A DNA stretch of 64,000 nt from an uncultured Phocaeicola sp. (GCA_944320845.1 CALUJA010000005.1:1-64000), one strand, 5' to 3'. Shown: positions 35,311 through 45,633, numbered from the stretch's first letter. Numbers and translations: made by a program. Notes: generated by a model not told the origin, from the sequence alone.

Positions 35311-37794
35311 ATGAAGAACTTGAAGCAATGGGCGTTGGTCGGTGCATGTCTTTGCGCTTTGCCCGTATCTTCCCATGTGCGGGAAGTGTGTAATGAACCG
35401 GATTCGGTTTATTTGTTTTCGTATGCCACGGTGCCGGATGAAGGCCGCAGCGGACTGCGGTTCGCCTGGAGTCCGGACGGTGACCGTTGGTTCAGTGTGG
35501 GCGACGGCTATGGCTATGTGAGATGTGACTATGGCGCCTGGGGCGCGGAGAAACGGATGGTCAAGCCGGAGCTGCGCCGTGACAAAGACGGAGTATGGCA
35601 CTGCATCTGGCAGTTGAACGGCAACGGAAAAGAGTTTGCCCATGCGGCTTCTGCCGATTTGCTCAGCTGGAAGCGGCAGTCGTATTTCCTGAAAGAAGAC
35701 TTCGGCCAGCATGTGTCTGACACATGGCGTACATATCCCACCAGGACTGTGCTTGTAAACGGGAATAAAGAATCCGGTACGGTGCAGAAAGTGGCTTGGG
35801 AAGAAGTGAGCCGGATGCTTCAGTTTGCAGAATACCGCGCTTACCGGGCGCAGCTTCACGATGAGCGGACGGAGCAAGACCCGCAGCGTTTTGCCGGATT
35901 GCAGCCTGTGAATATGGAGATTACCGTTCGTCCCGATGCGGCGAAGCCGATAAGTGACAAGCTGATAGGCATTTTCTTCGAGGATATAAACTACGGAGCC
36001 GACGGCGGACTGTATGCCGAGCTCATACAGAACCGTGATTTTGAATACAGCCTGAATGACAGGCAGGAATGGAGCCCGTCTTATGGATGGACATTCAGGG
36101 AGAAAGGCGTGATGACAATAGAGACTTCGGAGCCGCTTCATGTTAATAATCCCCATTATGCGGTGCTGGAAATAGACCAGCCCGGAGCTTTTTTGGTGAA
36201 TGAGGGATTTGATGGCATTGTGCTGTGCAAGGGAGAAAAATATGACTTCTCTCTGTTCGGCCGTGCAGTAGGGAAAGGCGGAAAACTGAAAGTATGCCTG
36301 CAAGACGAGGATGGCAATGAAATCGCGTCGGGTACTGTCAGCGTTTCTTCCAACAAATGGAAGAAGCAGACGCTGGTACTGACGGCGAAGGCGGATGCCG
36401 ACCATGCGCAGCTGGCCTTGTATCCTCAAAAGGCCGGAAAGTATGCGTTGGATATGATTTCGCTCTTTCCGCAGAAAACATTCAAGGGCAGGAAAAACGG
36501 CTTGCGGGCTGACCTGGCTCAGACACTGGCCGACCTGCATCCGCGCTTCATGCGTTTCCCCGGCGGGTGTGTGGCTCACGGAAACGGCATCGACAATATC
36601 TACCGGTGGAAAAACTCTGTCGGTCCGCTGGAGTCGCGCAAGCCTATGAAGAATCTGTGGGGCTATCACCAGACGATGGGACTGGGATATTACGAGTATT
36701 TCCTGTTCTGCGAGGACATCGGTGCTGAGCCGCTTCCGGTTTTGGCGGCCGGAGTGCCGTGTCAGAACTCGGCATGCATACCGGGCAAGCTGTTGAGCGG
36801 AGGCCAGCAAGGCGGCATCCCGATGGAAGAGATGGATGAATATGTGCAGGACATACTGGACTTGATTGAATATGCCAATGGCGACCCCAAGAAAAGCAAG
36901 TGGGCGAAGATGCGTGCTGAGGCGGGCCATCCGAAGCCTTTCAACTTGAAATACATCGGAATCGGTAATGAAGACCTGATTACGGATGCTTTCGAAGAGC
37001 GGTTTGAAATGATTTACAAGGCCATCAAGGCGGAATATCCCGAGATTACCGTAATCGGAACGGTCGGCCCGTTTTATGAAGGGACGGATTATGAAGAGGG
37101 ATGGGATTTGGCTGCACGCCTGAAACTGCCGATGGTGGACGAGCATTACTACAATACGCCGGGGTGGTTTATCAACAATCAGGATTATTACGACCGCTAT
37201 GACCGTTCGAAGTCGAAGGTTTATCTGGGCGAATATGCCGCCCACCTGCCCGGACGGCCGAACAATATCGAGACGGCGCTGGCCGAAGCCTTGTATCTGA
37301 CATCCGTTGAGCGGAACGGAGACATCGTTTCCATGACTTCTTATGCGCCCTTACTTGCCAAAGAAGGGCATACACAGTGGAATCCTGACCTTATCTACTT
37401 CAACAACAAGGAAGTGAAGCCGACGGTGGGCTATTATACCCAGTTGCTTTACGGGCAGAATGCGGGGGATACCTATCTTCCGTCGGACAGAAAGCTGGAC
37501 AACTCGCGTGCCGATGTGCAGAAGCGCATCGCATCGTCTGTGGTTTGCGACAGCCGGACGGGCGATGTCATCATCAAGATGGTGAATCTGCTCCCGGTAT
37601 CGGTCAAGACCACGGTAAACTGTCCGGATATTGACAGTCAGCAGGCCGTGTTGAAGGTATTGAGCGGAAAGCCGGCAGACCGTCAGGCCAAGCCGGTGGA
37701 AAGTGCTCTGTCCGTTTCTGAAAGGTTCGACTATGAGATGCCGGCCTATTCGCTGAGCGTGATTCGTATAACCGACAAAGAATTGAAGCAATGA
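35311..37794 (+). CDS. GH51 alpha-L-arabinofuranosidase with N-terminal propeller-like extension
   Basis: 827 aa with a signal peptide. The GH51 part begins near residue 205 (ISDKLIGIFFEDINYGADGG). It carries the acid/base Glu in YIGIGNEDLI (about 554) and the nucleophile Glu in VYLGEYAAHLPG (about 641), followed by a beta-sandwich. The first ~190 residues are an extra module reading like one or two GH43-type blades (LRFAWSPDGDRWFSVGDGYG, HAASADLLSWKRQ). Known role of GH51: release of terminal arabinofuranose. Its stop codon overlaps the GH35 start (ATGA). Confidence 0.9.
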   Translation: MKNLKQWALVGACLCALPVSSHVREVCNEPDSVYLFSYATVPDEGRSGLRFAWSPDGDRWFSVGDGYGYVRCDYGAWGAEKRMVKPELRRDKDGVWHCIWQLNGNGKEFAHAASADLLSWKRQSYFLKEDFGQHVSDTWRTYPTRTVLVNGNKESGTVQKVAWEEVSRMLQFAEYRAYRAQLHDERTEQDPQRFAGLQPVNMEITVRPDAAKPISDKLIGIFFEDINYGADGGLYAELIQNRDFEYSLNDRQEWSPSYGWTFREKGVMTIETSEPLHVNNPHYAVLEIDQPGAFLVNEGFDGIVLCKGEKYDFSLFGRAVGKGGKLKVCLQDEDGNEIASGTVSVSSNKWKKQTLVLTAKADADHAQLALYPQKAGKYALDMISLFPQKTFKGRKNGLRADLAQTLADLHPRFMRFPGGCVAHGNGIDNIYRWKNSVGPLESRKPMKNLWGYHQTMGLGYYEYFLFCEDIGAEPLPVLAAGVPCQNSACIPGKLLSGGQQGGIPMEEMDEYVQDILDLIEYANGDPKKSKWAKMRAEAGHPKPFNLKYIGIGNEDLITDAFEERFEMIYKAIKAEYPEITVIGTVGPFYEGTDYEEGWDLAARLKLPMVDEHYYNTPGWFINNQDYYDRYDRSKSKVYLGEYAAHLPGRPNNIETALAEALYLTSVERNGDIVSMTSYAPLLAKEGHTQWNPDLIYFNNKEVKPTVGYYTQLLYGQNAGDTYLPSDRKLDNSRADVQKRIASSVVCDSRTGDVIIKMVNLLPVSVKTTVNCPDIDSQQAVLKVLSGKPADRQAKPVESALSVSERFDYEMPAYSLSVIRITDKELKQ

Positions 37795-40136
37795 AAAAGC
37801 TGTTGGCTGTAGTGTCACCGTTTCTGCTGGCATTGGGAATGGTGTTTGGCATGACATCCTGCACTTCGGGTCAGGAGGAAAAAAATTCTTTCACAGTAGG
37901 GAAAAATACTTTCCTGCTGAACGGGCAGCCGTTTGTCGTCAAAGCGGCCGAAATTCATTATCCCCGCATCCCGGAACCCTATTGGGAACACCGCATTTTG
38001 TCGTGCAAGGCATTGGGGATGAATACGATTTGTCTGTATGTGTTCTGGAATCTGCACGAGCAGCAGCCGGGAGAATTTGATTTTACCGGAAACAAAGACA
38101 TCGCCCGGTTCTGTCGTCTGGCGCAGAAGCACGGCATGTATGTCATCGTCCGTCCGGGCCCGTATGTCTGCGCCGAGTGGGAAATGGGCGGATTGCCTTG
38201 GTGGCTGCTGAAAAAGCAGGATATACAGCTCCGCACGCAAGACCCTTACTACATGGAGCGGGTGGGAATCTTTATGGATGAAGTAGGCAGACAGCTGGCC
38301 GACTTGCAGATAACCCGCGGAGGCAATATCATAATGGTGCAGGTGGAGAATGAATACGGGTCTTACGGCATTGACAAGCCGTATGTCGCCGCCATACGGG
38401 ATATGGTGAGAAAGGCCGGATTTACCGATGTCCCCTTGTTCCAGTGCGACTGGAGCTCGAATTTCACCAACAATGCACAGGACGATTTGTTGTGGACCGT
38501 CAATTTCGGTACGGGAGCCAATGTGGAAGAGCAGTTCCGCAAGCTGAAAGAGCTGCGTCCGGAAACTCCGCTGATGTGCAGTGAGTTTTGGAGCGGATGG
38601 TTTGACCATTGGGGGCGCAAGCACGAGACGCGTGATGCGGCTACGATGGTAGGAGGAATCAAGGATATGCTCGACCGGAACATCTCCTTCAGCCTTTATA
38701 TGACGCACGGAGGTACGACCTTCGGATGGTGGGGCGGTGCGAACAATCCGGCCTATTCGGCCATGTGCAGCTCGTATGACTATGATGCGCCCATCAGTGA
38801 GGCGGGATGGACCACTCCCAAATATTTCCAGCTGCGCGATTTGCTGAAGCAGTATCTGCCCGACAGCGTTGAACTGCTCGAACCTCCCGCACCATATCCG
38901 GTGATTGAGATTCCGGCCATTACCGATTGGCAGGTCGCCCCGCTGTTTGATAATCTTCCGGAACCGAGACTGAGCGAAGATATCCGTCCGATGGAGGCGT
39001 TCAATCAGGGATGGGGTACGATTCTTTACCGCACTGTCCTGGATGAGGATGTCAGCGGAGTGCTGCATCTGGACGAGGTGCACGACTGGGCTCAGGTTTT
39101 TGCCGACGGAAAACTGTTGGGGCGTCTGGACAGACGGCACGGAGAATTTGCCTTGCCGCTGAAGAGCGCGTTGAAAAAAGGGACACAGCTTGACATCCTG
39201 GTGGAAGCCATGGGCCGCGTGAATTTTGACAAGTCAATCCATGACCGCAAAGGCATTACCGACAAGGTGGAGGTGGTAAGCGGCGGGAAGACGCTCGAAC
39301 TGACCGGATGGAGTGTCTATAATCTGCCTCCGTTTTATGAGTTCGTCAGCCGGAAAGACTACAGGCCGGGCGAGGCGTTGCAGGCTCCGGCCTATTACCG
39401 GGCTACTTTCCGCCTGGAAAAGACCGGCGATACTTTCCTCGACATGCAGACTTGGGGAAAAGGCATGGTCTGGGTAAACGGCCATGCAATGGGACGCTTT
39501 TGGGAGATTGGCCCTCAGCAGACACTTTTCATGCCGGGATGCTGGCTGAAGGAGGGGGAAAACGAGATTATCGTGCTCGACCTGAAAGGCCCTTCCGAAG
39601 CGAAAGTGGAGGGTATTCGCGAGCCGATTCTGGACATGCTGCGGGAAAAAGCTCCGGAGACCCACCGTAAGGACGGACAGAACCTGAATCTTTCCGCCGA
39701 AACTCCGGTGTGCGGCGGGACTTTCAAGCAGGGGAACGGATGGCAGGAAGTGGTGTTCGACACGTCGGCGCGTGGACGCTATTTTTGCTTGTCGGCCCTT
39801 TCCAATTATGATGGGACTAACATGGCGGCTGTAGCCGAGCTTGATGTGCTGGGAGCCGACGGAAAGCCGGTATCACGCGAGCATTGGAAAGTCTGCTATG
39901 CCGACAGCGAAGAAACCCGCAGTGGAAACCGTACCGCCGACAAGGTGTTCGACTTGCAGGAAAGCACTTTCTGGCAGACGGTGGACAACACAGCCTATCC
40001 GCATCAGATAGTGATTGATTTGGGAAAGGAGCATCAGGTGACCGGATTCCGCATGCTGCCTCGTGCGGAAGCGGGAGCTCCCGGGCTGATTAAAGACTAT
40101 AAGGTTTATGTAAAGGCATCCGATTTCAAATATTGA
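37791..40136 (+). CDS. GH35 beta-galactosidase with C-terminal discoidin-like domain
   Basis: 781 aa, exported; the signal ends in a lipobox-like MTSCTSG. The GH35 TIM barrel shows AAEIHYPRIPEPYWEHRI and VRPGPYVCAEWEMGGLPWWL. The acid/base is Glu in VQVENEYGSYG (about 188) and the nucleophile is Glu in LMCSEFWSGWFDHWG (about 265). Beta-jelly-roll domains follow. The last ~130 residues resemble an F5/8 type C sugar-binding domain (STFWQTVDNTAYPHQIVIDL). It starts inside the GH51 stop codon, hence translationally coupled. Confidence 0.94.
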   Translation: MKKLLAVVSPFLLALGMVFGMTSCTSGQEEKNSFTVGKNTFLLNGQPFVVKAAEIHYPRIPEPYWEHRILSCKALGMNTICLYVFWNLHEQQPGEFDFTGNKDIARFCRLAQKHGMYVIVRPGPYVCAEWEMGGLPWWLLKKQDIQLRTQDPYYMERVGIFMDEVGRQLADLQITRGGNIIMVQVENEYGSYGIDKPYVAAIRDMVRKAGFTDVPLFQCDWSSNFTNNAQDDLLWTVNFGTGANVEEQFRKLKELRPETPLMCSEFWSGWFDHWGRKHETRDAATMVGGIKDMLDRNISFSLYMTHGGTTFGWWGGANNPAYSAMCSSYDYDAPISEAGWTTPKYFQLRDLLKQYLPDSVELLEPPAPYPVIEIPAITDWQVAPLFDNLPEPRLSEDIRPMEAFNQGWGTILYRTVLDEDVSGVLHLDEVHDWAQVFADGKLLGRLDRRHGEFALPLKSALKKGTQLDILVEAMGRVNFDKSIHDRKGITDKVEVVSGGKTLELTGWSVYNLPPFYEFVSRKDYRPGEALQAPAYYRATFRLEKTGDTFLDMQTWGKGMVWVNGHAMGRFWEIGPQQTLFMPGCWLKEGENEIIVLDLKGPSEAKVEGIREPILDMLREKAPETHRKDGQNLNLSAETPVCGGTFKQGNGWQEVVFDTSARGRYFCLSALSNYDGTNMAAVAELDVLGADGKPVSREHWKVCYADSEETRSGNRTADKVFDLQESTFWQTVDNTAYPHQIVIDLGKEHQVTGFRMLPRAEAGAPGLIKDYKVYVKASDFKY

Positions 40137-40151
40137 TTGTTTTAAGCTGTT

Positions 40152-40205
40152 AACGACTGTCTCCGGAATTTTTTATATGGGAAAAGGATTCTGGAGACAG
40201 TCGTT
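40152..40205 (+). terminator. Terminator of the GH43-GH51-GH35 operon
   Basis: A perfect 13-bp stem AACGACTGTCTCC/GGAGACAGTCGTT with a 28-base loop, followed by T-rich sequence. It separates the operon from susC. Confidence 0.75.
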
Positions 40206-40383
40206 GCTGTGTGCATTCTCTTTGTTGTTTTTTTGAAAAATAAAGAAAACAATGTTTTGATTGGCGCAAAAAATCGTTTCATGCTGTCGGTAAATCGGTT
40301 TTCTCTGTTGGAAGTTGCGGCTCTTTAAGGACAGAAAAGACGGAAACGGGCATAAAAAGATGAATAATCCTTAATAAATGCTT

Positions 40384-40480
40384 TTTGTAGATATGCTGTT
40401 GTCGCTAATATATTGATATATAATGATTTTATTCTGTGTTTGTAGATAATAAAATCGTATAAAACCGCCTTTTGTAGACA
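40384..40480 (+). promoter_or_regulatory. Three copies of TTTGTAGAYA upstream of susC
   Basis: TTTGTAGATA at 40384-40393, TTTGTAGATA at 40439-40448 and TTTGTAGACA at 40471-40480, all in the same orientation, 43 to 139 bases upstream of the susC -7 box. Direct repeats here suggest activator binding sites; the regulator is not in the window. Confidence 0.55.
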
Positions 40481-40522
40481 ACAAATAGATACGTTTCCTT
40501 TCTCATAGTAAAAATAGGTTAT

Positions 40523-40530
40523 TAGGTTTG
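40523..40530 (+). promoter_or_regulatory. susC promoter -7 box
   Basis: TAGGTTTG, 50 bases before the susC ATG. The -33 region is poor, as expected for an activator-dependent promoter. Confidence 0.6.
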
Positions 40531-40579
40531 CATCCGAAGTTATCAACAAAATATCAACTAATAACCTTAAACAAAAAGT

Positions 40580-43500
40580 ATGGAAAGTAAAAGAAACCGT
40601 TTGAAAGTATGGCAATGTGTGTTGCTGTTTGCTTTTATGTTTCCGGTATTGGGCTTTGCTCAAACCATTCAAGTGAAAGGTACCGTAGTTGACGGAACAG
40701 GAATGTCAGTTATCGGTGCCAGTGTGTTGGAAAAAGGAACGACTAATGGTGTCATCACCGACATCGACGGTAATTTCGAATTGGCGGTATCACCTAATGG
40801 TACGTTGCAAATCTCTTATGTCGGTTTTCAGACTCAGGAAATCCCGGTCAACAATCAGACTTCATTTAAGGTAACCTTGAAGGAAGACACCGAGATGCTG
40901 GACGAAGTAATCGTTGTGGGTTACGGTACGATGAAGAAAAGCGACATGACGGGTGCGATTTCTTCCGTTGACACCGAGGAGCTGGTCAAGCGTACCACTA
41001 CCAATCCGGCTGAAGCATTGCAGGGAAAAATCGCCGGTGTCAATATCATGAAGGCCGGAGGTAATGCCGGTGCAGGTGTTTCAGTAAAGATTCGCGGTGT
41101 AAAGTCATTCGGCGACAACGAGCCGCTCTACATCATCGACGGTTTCCCCGGCGACATTAACAATGTTAATCCGGTGGATATCGAGTCTATGGAAATTTTG
41201 AAAGACGGTGCGGCTGCAGCCATCTACGGTTCTGTAGCAGCCAACGGTGTGGTTATCATTACTACAAAGAACGGTAAGAAGGGCGAAATGAAGGTGGACT
41301 TCAATACTTATGTCAGCTTTACCAATGTGGCAAAGAAATTGGAACTGCTGAATGCTGCTGAATACAAGCAGGTACATAAGGCGATGTTCGAGAACTACAA
41401 TGCTCAGTATCCTAATGATGCAGTTACTATACCTGCTTTCGTTACCAAAGATACGGGCGTAGATACTGACTGGCAGGATGCCATGATGCGTAACGGTCTT
41501 TCTCAAAACTATATGGTCAGTGTTCGCGGAGGTTCTGAAAAGGCTCTTTATTCTATTTCATACAATCACGCAGATGAAAAGGGTATTTTCCTGGGAAACA
41601 ACTATACGCAGGATAACGCTCGTATGAAGCTCCATATGAGCAAGTATATCTTTGATTTTGATGCGAACTTGAATTTTAAATACACGAACAGCAAGCAGCC
41701 TCAATATCCTTTGAGAGACCTTTACGGAATTTCTCCTTTGGTTCCTATCTACGATGATACAAGAGAGTCAGGTTTTGGTCTGTCTGACTTCGACGGACTG
41801 CCAAGCAACCGTAATGTTATGGCGGATCATTATTATGAAAAGGCTGAAACCAAGGATTATTCAACAAGTGGTAATATTGCCATTACCATGAACTTTACCG
41901 ACTATCTGAGCTTCAAGACGAGCTATTCATACCGTGGTATCCATGAAAAGTATACTTATCACGCTCCGGCATATACAGCCGACCCGAAGGCAAAACGGGA
42001 TTATCCGTACAATAGTGAAACGACTTCTTATTGGGAAGAGCAAGTCTTTGACAATGTTTTGAACTTTAATAAAGAATTTGGAAAGCACAGTGTGAATGCA
42101 ATGGCAGGTTCTTCCATCACCGCAAGAAAGTATAACTGGAACTCTGTCGGTGTGGAAGGCAAGACTACAGTATATCAGGTGGAAAACGGCTCCTTGGTTA
42201 CCAGTGAGCAGGCCGCAGGATTCCTCGACCCTTCATTCTCTACAATTGGTGCGGGAGCCGGTGGTACGTTTGATGGCGACGGTTCAAAATGGGATTATAA
42301 CCGTGCCTCTTTCTTCGGTCGTGTGAACTACAATTACAATGACCGCTATCTGATTCAAGCTACAGTTCGTTGGGACGGTTCTTCTAAGTTTGGAGCGGAC
42401 AACCGTTGGGGTTTCTTCCCGTCAGTTGCTGTAGGATGGAGAATCAGTCAGGAAGAGTTCTTCCCGAAAGATACCTTTATCGACAACCTGAAGTTGCGTG
42501 CAAGCTGGGGACAGTTAGGTAATGAAAATGCTTTGGGTTATTATGACTTTTTGGCTTTGGTCAGCACATACAATGAAATGTATCAGGGTTATGTACAAGG
42601 AAACGGTAGCAACGCATGGGCGGGAAGCATTGCCCGGGCACTGGAAAACCGTTCGCTGAAATGGGAAACTACCGACACAAAAAATATTGGTATTGACTTC
42701 GGCTTGTTTGGCAGCCGCTTGAACGGTAGTTTGAACTACTATTATAGCGAGACAAGAGATTTGTTAATAACAAGAGTATTGGCTCCGTCGGCCGGTTTGG
42801 ATGATCCGACTTTGAATGTTGGTAAGATGCGCAACTGTGGTATCGAGTTGGAATTGAACTGGGCTGACCGCGTAAAAGATTTCGGCTATTCGGTAGGCTT
42901 TAATTTGACCACGACCAAGAACAAGGTTTTGGAACTGGCTAATGAAGGTCAGGCTATCTTTGGTGAGGGTTTGAAATATGGCTCAGAACACTTCCCGACG
43001 CGGACTGTTGTCGGTCAGCCAATAGGTTCGTTCTATCTGTACCGCACAGACGGTATTTTCCAAAGTGATGCAGAGGCCGAAGCTTATGTAAACGATAAGG
43101 GAGAAAGATTGCAGCCAAATGCAAAAGCCGGTGATATCCGATTCAAGGATCTCAACCACAATGGCGAGATTGATGAAGGAGACAAGGAATATTGCGGTTC
43201 AGGTATCCCGGCATTGGAAGCCAATCTGAGCTTCTCGGCAGATTATAAGGGATTTGACTTCTCTTTGCTGTTGAGCAGCGCTTGGAACTATGAATTGTAC
43301 AATGGTAATAAATATTATTATGAAGGAATGAATTCAAGTACCAATATGCTGAAATCCACTTTGGATGCTTGGACTCCGACCAATACCAATACCGATGTTC
43401 CGCGTGCGGTATATCAGGATCCGAATGGAAACATGAAGGAGTCTGACCGCTATCTGGAAAAAGGTAATTTTGTGCGTCTCCGTCAGCTTCAGTTGGGATA

Positions 43501-43702
43501 TACCTTGCCTGCAAATCTTACCAAGAAGATTTATGTAGAGAAGCTGCGTTTCTTTGTAAGCGGTGAAAATCTGTTTACCATTACAGGTTATGACGGAATA
43601 GATCCTGAATTCTCAAGAGACAATGTGCTGAACACTGGTATTGACAACATGATTTATCCGTTTACCCGTTCATTTACCGTGGGTGCTCAATTAACTTTTT
43701 AA
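40580..43702 (+). CDS. SusC/RagA-type TonB-dependent outer membrane transporter
   Basis: Imports oligosaccharides across the outer membrane with its SusD partner. It is 1040 aa. A signal peptide (LLFAFMFPVLGFAQT) is followed by the carboxypeptidase-like regulatory domain (VKGTVVDGTGMSVIGASVLE). The TonB-box stretch is DEVIVVGYGTMKKSD. The plug has VKIRGVKSFGDNEPLYIIDG and GAAAAIYGSVAANGVVIITT. The C-terminal barrel ends FTVGAQLTF. No N-terminal STN (signalling) domain is present, so it does not itself signal to an ECF sigma/anti-sigma pair. Confidence 0.97.
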   Translation: MESKRNRLKVWQCVLLFAFMFPVLGFAQTIQVKGTVVDGTGMSVIGASVLEKGTTNGVITDIDGNFELAVSPNGTLQISYVGFQTQEIPVNNQTSFKVTLKEDTEMLDEVIVVGYGTMKKSDMTGAISSVDTEELVKRTTTNPAEALQGKIAGVNIMKAGGNAGAGVSVKIRGVKSFGDNEPLYIIDGFPGDINNVNPVDIESMEILKDGAAAAIYGSVAANGVVIITTKNGKKGEMKVDFNTYVSFTNVAKKLELLNAAEYKQVHKAMFENYNAQYPNDAVTIPAFVTKDTGVDTDWQDAMMRNGLSQNYMVSVRGGSEKALYSISYNHADEKGIFLGNNYTQDNARMKLHMSKYIFDFDANLNFKYTNSKQPQYPLRDLYGISPLVPIYDDTRESGFGLSDFDGLPSNRNVMADHYYEKAETKDYSTSGNIAITMNFTDYLSFKTSYSYRGIHEKYTYHAPAYTADPKAKRDYPYNSETTSYWEEQVFDNVLNFNKEFGKHSVNAMAGSSITARKYNWNSVGVEGKTTVYQVENGSLVTSEQAAGFLDPSFSTIGAGAGGTFDGDGSKWDYNRASFFGRVNYNYNDRYLIQATVRWDGSSKFGADNRWGFFPSVAVGWRISQEEFFPKDTFIDNLKLRASWGQLGNENALGYYDFLALVSTYNEMYQGYVQGNGSNAWAGSIARALENRSLKWETTDTKNIGIDFGLFGSRLNGSLNYYYSETRDLLITRVLAPSAGLDDPTLNVGKMRNCGIELELNWADRVKDFGYSVGFNLTTTKNKVLELANEGQAIFGEGLKYGSEHFPTRTVVGQPIGSFYLYRTDGIFQSDAEAEAYVNDKGERLQPNAKAGDIRFKDLNHNGEIDEGDKEYCGSGIPALEANLSFSADYKGFDFSLLLSSAWNYELYNGNKYYYEGMNSSTNMLKSTLDAWTPTNTNTDVPRAVYQDPNGNMKESDRYLEKGNFVRLRQLQLGYTLPANLTKKIYVEKLRFFVSGENLFTITGYDGIDPEFSRDNVLNTGIDNMIYPFTRSFTVGAQLTF

Positions 43703-43723
43703 TCATACAAAGAAAAACGAAAT

Positions 43724-45235
43724 ATGAAGAAATATATTTATTTGGCAGGTCTGATGGGAGCTTTCCTGTTTAGCTCTTGCGATGATTTTTTGACGGTCGA
43801 GTCTCCCGACGAGTTGAACTCTGAAAACTTCTGGAGAGACGAGAGTGATGTAGAGTCTGCACTGGCTTCCGCTTATTCTCAAATGTATCTGATGACATAT
43901 AGCGGCGACCAATGGTCTTTCCCCGAAGTGAAATGGCCGGTTGAGGCTTATCGCGAGGATGTTGTGAATATAGGTAGCGATGCGATGAACTATCCCAACT
44001 GGGTGGAGCTGTATAACTTTACCTATACCAACGGTAACTCTCAGTTTACTTCCATGTGGGGTTCCTATTACAGAGGTATCAGCTTCGCCAATCAGATTAT
44101 AGAAAAGACATCCGAAATGGCTGAAGGTACCATTGACCAAAGTCTGAAGAACGAGTATATAAACGAAGCCCGCTTCTTGAGAGGGTTCTACCACATGCAG
44201 TTGCTGTTGAACTGGGAGGAAATCATTATCAGAGATGTGTATCTGACCGATGCCAACGGACTGGACAAGGAAATCTCTTCGCGCGAAGATACTTGGACCT
44301 TTATTGTAGAAGACTTGAAGGCTGCAACTGCACTGCCGGAAAAGTACAGTGCGGACAATGTGGGCCGGGCTACCAAAGGGGCGGCGTATGCTTATTTAGG
44401 CTTCGCTTACCTGACTATGGCCTATGAGACTCCGGAAAAGGAAGGTGAATATCTGACGGCTGCACTGAATGCCTTGAATAATGTGCAGGGATATAGTCTG
44501 GTTTCCGACTTCAGCAGCATGTTTGACGGTTCGAACAAGAATTCTGAGGAGTCCATATTTGAGATTCAGTTCTCAATGAGCTCGGCCAATGGTGCTACAT
44601 ATAGAACACAGTTCCACCAATGGATGGCTTGCTCTGAGTTGGGCGGCTGGGATGAAATATTGCCGAGCCAGACGCTTATGGACGAATTCATGAAAGAAGG
44701 TGTAAAGTCTGACGGACTGTACGACAATCGTCTGTATGAAACCGTTTACTTCCAGTGCCCGTACTTTAATGACGGAACGGGAAAGGTTCTTGGCCAGGAT
44801 TACGACGACTGGTTTGAAGGCACTAGCAAGAATGCGTTCAAGAAATTCCTGCCTTCAACGGCAGCAGAGATGGAGGCAAACTACTCGGCCATCAATGTTC
44901 CGCTGATGCGCTATGCCAATGTTCTGCTGATGAAAGCCGAAGTTCTGAACAAACAAGGGCATCCGGAGCAGGCTATACCTTTGATTAATGAAGTAAGAAA
45001 GGTGCATGGTGGTATGCCTGACATGACGGGAACCTCACAAGATGCAGTGCAGGCTCAGATTGAACACGAGCGAATGATTGAATTCCCGCTGGAAAACTAC
45101 AGATGGTACGACCTTCGCCGCTGGGGCAAGCTGACGGAAGCTCTTCAGGCTGCCGGCCGCTCTGGGTTTAATGAAAGCAACAACGCTTTCTATCCGATTC
45201 CTCAGACGGAATTGAATGCTAACCAGGCTTTGTAA
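43724..45235 (+). CDS. SusD/RagB-type glycan-binding lipoprotein
   Basis: Surface lipoprotein that caps the SusC transporter and binds the glycan. It is 503 aa. The lipobox is GAFLFSSCDDF, with acidic residues after the Cys. TPR-like helices carry ARFLRGFYHMQLLLNWEEI and GRATKGAAYAYLGFAYLTMA. The C-terminal RagB/SusD region ends with FPLENYRWYDLRRWGKL and YPIPQTELNANQ. It begins 21 bases after susC, with no promoter between, so the pair is one operon. Confidence 0.97.
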   Translation: MKKYIYLAGLMGAFLFSSCDDFLTVESPDELNSENFWRDESDVESALASAYSQMYLMTYSGDQWSFPEVKWPVEAYREDVVNIGSDAMNYPNWVELYNFTYTNGNSQFTSMWGSYYRGISFANQIIEKTSEMAEGTIDQSLKNEYINEARFLRGFYHMQLLLNWEEIIIRDVYLTDANGLDKEISSREDTWTFIVEDLKAATALPEKYSADNVGRATKGAAYAYLGFAYLTMAYETPEKEGEYLTAALNALNNVQGYSLVSDFSSMFDGSNKNSEESIFEIQFSMSSANGATYRTQFHQWMACSELGGWDEILPSQTLMDEFMKEGVKSDGLYDNRLYETVYFQCPYFNDGTGKVLGQDYDDWFEGTSKNAFKKFLPSTAAEMEANYSAINVPLMRYANVLLMKAEVLNKQGHPEQAIPLINEVRKVHGGMPDMTGTSQDAVQAQIEHERMIEFPLENYRWYDLRRWGKLTEALQAAGRSGFNESNNAFYPIPQTELNANQAL

Positions 45236-45247
45236 TACTATCTGATG

Positions 45248-45297
45248 AATTTAGGATAGGAATTAAAACGTGTGATGATTCCTATCCTAAATTTTTT
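45248..45297 (+). terminator. susCD terminator
   Basis: A perfect 15-bp stem AATTTAGGATAGGAA/TTCCTATCCTAAATT followed by TTTT. Confidence 0.92.
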
Positions 45298-45327
45298 ACA
45301 TCTTTTTAAAATTCCATAAAATCTATC

Positions 45328-45335
45328 TATTTTTG
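45328..45335 (+). promoter_or_regulatory. Promoter -7 box of the LysO-GH2 unit
   Basis: TATTTTTG, 24 bases before the ATG at 45359 and after the susCD terminator. The exporter and GH2 genes are therefore a separate transcription unit. Confidence 0.6.
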
Positions 45336-45358
45336 CCTATAAAAAACGACAAAAAGAA

Positions 45359-45633
45359 ATGTTTACAGTTATCGGACTGATGTTGGGAGGCATGTGTGTG
45401 GGATTTCTGCTGCGCCGGCAACGGTTTACGTGGATACATACCGTGATAACCGCCCTTATTTGGATACTGCTGTTCCTGTTGGGAGTGGAAGTTGGAGGTA
45501 ACCGTCAGATTATTGAGGGCCTGGCTACTTTGGGCGTGGAAGCTTTCGGCATTACGTTGGCTGCCGTGCTCGGCAGCTGCATCGCTGCATGGGCCTTGTG
45601 GTATCTGCTGTATAAAAGAAAGGGAGGCCGCGC

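Noticed and set aside
35287-37245. 652-codon open frame antisense to the GH51 gene
   Set aside because: Same reason: the plus strand has a full GH51 enzyme with catalytic residues.
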